Positions 59,722-64,000 of a DNA stretch of 64,000 bases are shown one piece after another. The notes beneath the pieces were generated by a model. The model saw only the letters and a list, made by a program, of their open reading frames with translations. It did not search any database and had not been told where the DNA came from. The stretch is from Babylonia areolata. Its lineage: Eukaryota > Mollusca > Gastropoda > Neogastropoda > Buccinidae. The translations under genes and the position numbers were made by a program. The DNA lies in NCBI RefSeq assembly GCF_041734735.1, contig NC_134882.1, forward strand, positions 26,254,199 to 26,318,198, given 5' to 3'. The stretch's first letter is position 1, and each line of letters opens with the position of its first letter.

Positions 59722-60309
59722 ACGTTCCGTCCTGCCCATTCCTTGCTGCTGCACACCAGACCACACTGACTGACTGCCACACATGGGGTCTCGGGTTATC
59801 GTCTCATCTGAATGACTAGCGTCCAGACCAACACTAAAGGTCTAACACAGGGGGTGGAAATTAAATACCAGCCAGTGTGACACCCAACATAGAAATGGGC
59901 AATTTCACTACCCATCGTAATGCATTGTGCTGGTGGTGTCAATGGCGTGTTAGATAGGTCTACTGCCGCCAGTTTTGTTTTTGTTTGTTAGTTTTTTCCC
60001 CATTGATATCCCCCGTCAGCCATGTCAACCGAGGTTACAAACCGACTTGAACTTACAGAGTTAGGGAAGGAAGGGGCAGGGATACTGAGAAAGAGTGCAA
60101 AAGACAGAGGGATGGGGCAGAACGAAAGGGGGAGGGGGATGGGGTGGACAGGAGAGGGATAGGCAAGCAGACAGGCAACAGACGCGTTATCAAGTTAACT
60201 GTGGGGTGCCCAGGCGATGTGGATCAAGCCGCGGGCGACACGATCCAACAGTGCTGCTGGGTGGATACATGTCAGGCTGCCCACAGCCTATCTCACATCG
60301 CCATCACTC

Positions 60310-60447
60310 TCACGTTCAAGGTGGCGTGGAAGCGTGCGGACTGATCCGCAAACGCTATACTATATCACAACTGATTTTTTTTTAAACGCTATGCTATATC
60401 ACATCTGATTTTCTTTAAAAACGCTATACTATATCACATCTGATTTT
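60310..60447 (+). mobile_element. Repeat family C 3' end with three 30-36 bp repeats
   Basis: GGCGTGGAAGCGTGCGGACT then GATCCGCAAACGCTATACTA, followed by three copies of ACGCTATACTATATCACATC plus TGATTTT with T/A-rich spacers. The tandem unit is the element's own 3' end. Confidence 0.65.
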
Positions 60448-60589
60448 TTAAAATTTAAACAAAACAAAAAAGAAAAAAGAAAAAAAAGAACCGAAGACCT
60501 GACACATACACACACAGACAAAACGTGCTGGTCAAATTTTTATATCAAAAACATCTATCCATCCATTTGTCTGTCTGTCTGTCTATGTA

Positions 60590-60593
<4 letters not shown>

Positions 60594-60661
<68 letters not shown>
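60594..60661. repeat. (GT)n microsatellite
   Basis: About 33 GT units directly before a LINE fragment. Confidence 0.97.
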
Positions 60662-60662
<1 letters not shown>

Positions 60663-60664
60663 AG

Positions 60665-61270
60665 TTCGATTTTGGACCAGCTTAGTGATATCGAACACAG
60701 AAAAATATTCTGGGAAAATATATTTGATATTACTTGACTTATATCGAAATGGTAATTATTCTTCAAAATGGATGAGCTGTATCAGACAAATTTTAATAGA
60801 AGCGGGGTATGAATGTGTTTGGGATGCTCAATTCTTCTTGGAGAGGGAATCTTTCTGCAAGAATGTCAACACTGCTTTGAGAGATAGTTTTCAAAATCTA
60901 TGGAGACATGCTCTAGAGGCGAGTAGTAGATGTTTGTTTTATCGAAATTTCAAAAGTGGATTTGGTAGAGAAAAATACAAGTCAAATGCCTGTTAATTAC
61001 GTTATCAGCTTCTTCAGATTTCGAAGTAGTAACCATAAGTTGGAAATAGAAACAGGGAGACACAAAGGCATACCACGAGTGTTACGGCTTTGTAAGGTTT
61101 GTAGCATGTCTGTGATCGTTGATGAGTTTCATTTTATAATGGAATGTCCCAATTATGATCAGTTACGAAACAGATATGTTCCTAAAAAAAATATTTGTCT
61201 CCAAAATCGGTTTTTTAAATTTTTTTTAAAAATATGCTCAAAGGAGGCAAAAATGCCATTTTAGCTGTAA
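60665..61270 (+). mobile_element. LINE fragment, C-terminal ORF2 with CCHC-like tail
   Basis: Plus translation across one frame break: LYRNGNYSSKWMSCIRQIL, EAGYECVWDAQFFLERESF, LWRHALEASSRCLFYRNFKS, then YVISFFRFRSSNHKLEIETG, RHKGIPRVLRLCKVCSMSVI and DEFHFIMECPNYDQLRNRYV. The CxxC...H...C finger with MECPxYxxLR is the usual C-terminal module of many LINE ORF2 proteins. The copy is 5'-truncated at the (GT)n and ends near 61263. Confidence 0.8.
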
Positions 61271-61451
61271 GATGATTAGATTTGCAAATGTTGCCTAGCT
61301 ATACTTTTGAAGTTGAAAGAAATTTGTGTTTTCTCAACTTTTATGTGACACTGTTGTGTATTTGGAAATGTTTGTTCTGGGCATGAAAAGATTATTTTGC
61401 AGTAATCCTCCATACTCCAATAGGAGTAAAAGGATAACTGAAAATTGAAAC

Positions 61452-61453
<2 letters not shown>

Positions 61454-61495
<42 letters not shown>
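61454..61495. repeat. (GT)n microsatellite
   Basis: About 20 GT units. Confidence 0.95.
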
Positions 61496-61498
<3 letters not shown>

Positions 61499-61944
61499 TG
61501 TGTATACGCGCGCCTGCGTGTGAAAACAATGAACAAAAATGAAATAAAACAAATACACTCAAGTGAACAAATGAGTAAATGAAGAAAAATCGTATTCAAA
61601 AAGGGGGAAACAAACATGAAAACAAAGTCGACATCACAGCTCAGTATATGTGCAACCTTCCATCACGTTATCCCCACCCTACCCCGTTTCCATTCACCCA
61701 TTCATGGTTTAATGTTGATGGAAACTGTAAGAACCAGCTGAAAAGCTCTCGTCAACTGATTGTCGAAATTCCTGCGTAAATCTTTTTCTTTTTTTTTCTC
61801 TTGTAAATATATATATATATTCTTAATTTCTGATTCATTTTCACCCAGTCCTACAGTCCGCCCATCATTTTTTTTCTTTTCTTTCTTATTCATTTATTTT
61901 TGTTGTTGTTGTTGCTTACTATTCACACACACACACACAAATAA

Positions 61945-62030
61945 CAAGATGTGGTGTTCCGCTTATGGATCAGACCACACGTTTTGACGCCTTGAAACTG
62001 AAACAAATTGAAACCTCCCCCACCCCACTT
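61945..62030 (-). mobile_element. Repeat family C fragment, reverse
   Basis: The minus strand reads CAAGGCGTCAAAACGTGTGG, TCTGATCCATAAGCGGAACA and CCACATCTTG, the same 3' region as at 60310. Confidence 0.6.
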
Positions 62031-62354
62031 CCGGTCTACCTGTCCTGTCCTATCTGTCCCTTTCAGCCTGTGGCAAACGGAAATGTTTGGGCGGTGCATG
62101 ATGATATGATGATGATCGTTCACTGGAGCTATCTGCCATCACGATCAGCCACGGAAACTGTACCCCTCGGCAAGACAACTTGTTGACCACAAACCCGAGT
62201 CCCTGACAGGCTGAAGCGTCTGTGGCCATCTCCAACAGTCTGTCTCCCCACCCCTACCTCCCCTCCCACCCCCTATCTGGATATTTAACACAGCGCTTCG
62301 TTAAAAGCTTCCATTTTCATACAGGATCGAGCTTCATGTCACTGAGAAAATACC

Positions 62355-62390
<36 letters not shown>

Positions 62391-62767
62391 TCGGTGATAT
62401 CCACAAGCTTCAAAGCGGGTTTCACTGTGGCATCATGCTGGCTGCAAACTGTGCTTTCCATGACTATTAATTAATGGGCAGTTTGTTTATATATTTTTTC
62501 GTTGTTTTAGCCCCAACAATTCCAATGAAACAACCAAGATGCGACGTCTTTCTCTCCATCCCATTGGACAACCACCAAATATGAAATTCGAAACACATTC
62601 ACAACGCCAACAGCGAGTCAAGAGATTTCTTTGAAACTACAAAATTTCGAGGTGAATATTGCACGAACCAGTTACCCAGACATCAGTGACATTTCAGGTA
62701 CAATCACTAAAGGGAAAGCCTTCACTGTCAAGGCGCGTGCAAGCGAGTGACTGTTTTTGAAGATGTC

Positions 62768-62769
<2 letters not shown>

Positions 62770-62811
<42 letters not shown>
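62770..62811. repeat. (GT)n microsatellite
   Basis: About 20 GT units. Confidence 0.95.
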
Positions 62812-62813
<2 letters not shown>

Positions 62814-63852
62814 AACTGCAAATGAACACAGCTTTTATGTGTGTCTTTAACTGCAAATTATCACAACAATCACACCGTGTGATCAAGCATTTCTGCTTGA
62901 AATGGACAGAAAAAAAAATGCATCCATCTGCTGCTTGAAAAGAGAGGACCGTGGAAAGGACTTCTCCACAGATGCTGCTGTCAGTGTGAAGAACCAGAAT
63001 GGCTGCTTGCGGCTCAGTCCACCACCGCTGTTAACAATCAGCCATGTTGTGCTGTTCAACAGGGCAATTATCACGGATGACTGATGTTCCATGGTGTTTT
63101 TGACAAACGTGCCCTTCTCCTCTTCATGGTCGTGTTTGATGTGGTCAGTTTACCGAGGGTCAGGATGGAGGACCGGGGTGGGGTGGATGACCCTGAACTA
63201 CATTCCGTGAACCCCCCCCCCTCCCCTTTGAAGGCGGATGAAATCAACGATACCTCCTTTTTTGTTTTGTCTTTTAATGACATACACAAAATAATAAACT
63301 TTTCCGTGAAAGCAGTTATCTCAGCACAAATCCATCTGACTCCGAAAACGAACCTCACACACTGCAAAACAAAACATGGCCCAGTAGTATCTTCCCCAGG
63401 TATAAAGTAGCCAAGAAAAATGTTGTATCAGCCGCATTTTTTTTTTATTTTCGTGCCTACGTTTGTTTTAGTTTCAGTGACATCTTGACTGATTTCAAAT
63501 CTTTTGACATTTAGGTTTGTCTTCTTTCGTTCTGCAAGTGGCACAACTGCTATAAAAGTAAGGGGCTGAGTGGCCATTCTTGATAGATTATTTATTTAGT
63601 TGGAAACAATCTGACATCCATCCCTCAATGTGAACGCAACTGTTTCGTGTTCTGCAAAACCATGGGTATTTGGCTCATATATTGTGGCCCAAAGTTAAAT
63701 GTGCCAATGCCTTTGAAATTTCTAAAATAATTATTGTCCTTTCATTATTAGTCTTGTTTAAAAGATGTGTGGTGTCCTAAAGTAGCCTCGAGTTGGTGGC
63801 AATACGTTTTTGTTTTTTGTTTAAATAAAACCGGCTTGATCTCCATTTACAA

Positions 63853-63855
<3 letters not shown>

Positions 63856-63915
<60 letters not shown>
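63856..63915. repeat. (GT)n microsatellite
   Basis: About 29 GT units close to the window end. Confidence 0.96.
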
Positions 63916-63916
<1 letters not shown>

Positions 63917-64000
63917 ATATTTGGAGTCGAACTGCTAGTGCTATGTCCCGTCTGTCAAACAGCATTTTATGAGCTCAAACAAATTAGTTCAATCCAAACA

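Larger units (their letters stand above)
53997..64000 (-). other. Upstream intron or flank of the OTUD4-like gene
   Basis: No exon for the OTU domain or for the start of the Tudor domain was found by eye on the minus strand. Contents are repeats listed separately. Stretches 56000-57480, 62030-62760 and 62820-63850 are plain non-coding sequence to my reading. Confidence 0.5.

Overview
The window looks like a piece of an intron-rich, repeat-dense animal genome, most likely a marine caenogastropod mollusc. The reasons are tRNA-derived SINEs of types I associate with such snails (from memory, not searched), several LINE remnants, very many (CA), (GA) and (TA) microsatellites, and at least ten long minisatellite arrays covering about 10 kb. 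There is nothing prokaryotic, no rRNA and no convincing free-standing tRNA gene.

One host gene is supported. It lies on the minus strand and is the 3' part of an OTUD4/ALG13-like gene (OTU plus Tudor domain family). Seven coding exons were read by eye at 53887-53996, 38297-38352, 31272-31315, 30111-30187, 24123-24442, 18990-19030 and 13467-14891. All have AG/GT borders and matching phases. Joined, they give one open frame of 690 residues ending in a stop. The most upstream exon encodes the core of the Tudor domain (VVVFIEELGEK, continuing into the next exon as KTVSYSCLRPLP). The join at 24123/19030 gives DLPLTDMNTLRYFFNLGVE, very close to my recollection of a block in vertebrate OTUD4 (DLPKDKNILRFFFNLGVK). 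The last exon is a GC-rich, Pro/Ser/Gln-rich tail. The N-terminal OTU domain was not found and should lie beyond 54 kb, possibly outside the window.

Layout: 1-520 deleted LINE; 527-2215 27-bp minisatellite; 3.6-5.3 kb two SINEs; 6.9-7.5 kb decayed tandem repeat; 8.47-9.78 kb 50/46-bp array; 9.8-13.47 kb 3' UTR or flank; 13.47-54.0 kb the gene with its introns; 54.0-55.2 kb an array touching the Tudor exon; 55.2-64 kb upstream intron or flank with SINEs, microsatellites and a LINE fragment.

The most unusual theme is the relation between this gene and tandem repeats. Five of seven exons have a minisatellite touching them or within about 250 bp. One array (24437-24908) has multiplied a complete 3' splice site plus the first six exon bases about twelve times. 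Six of seven acceptors use a TG-rich rather than a C/T-rich tract.
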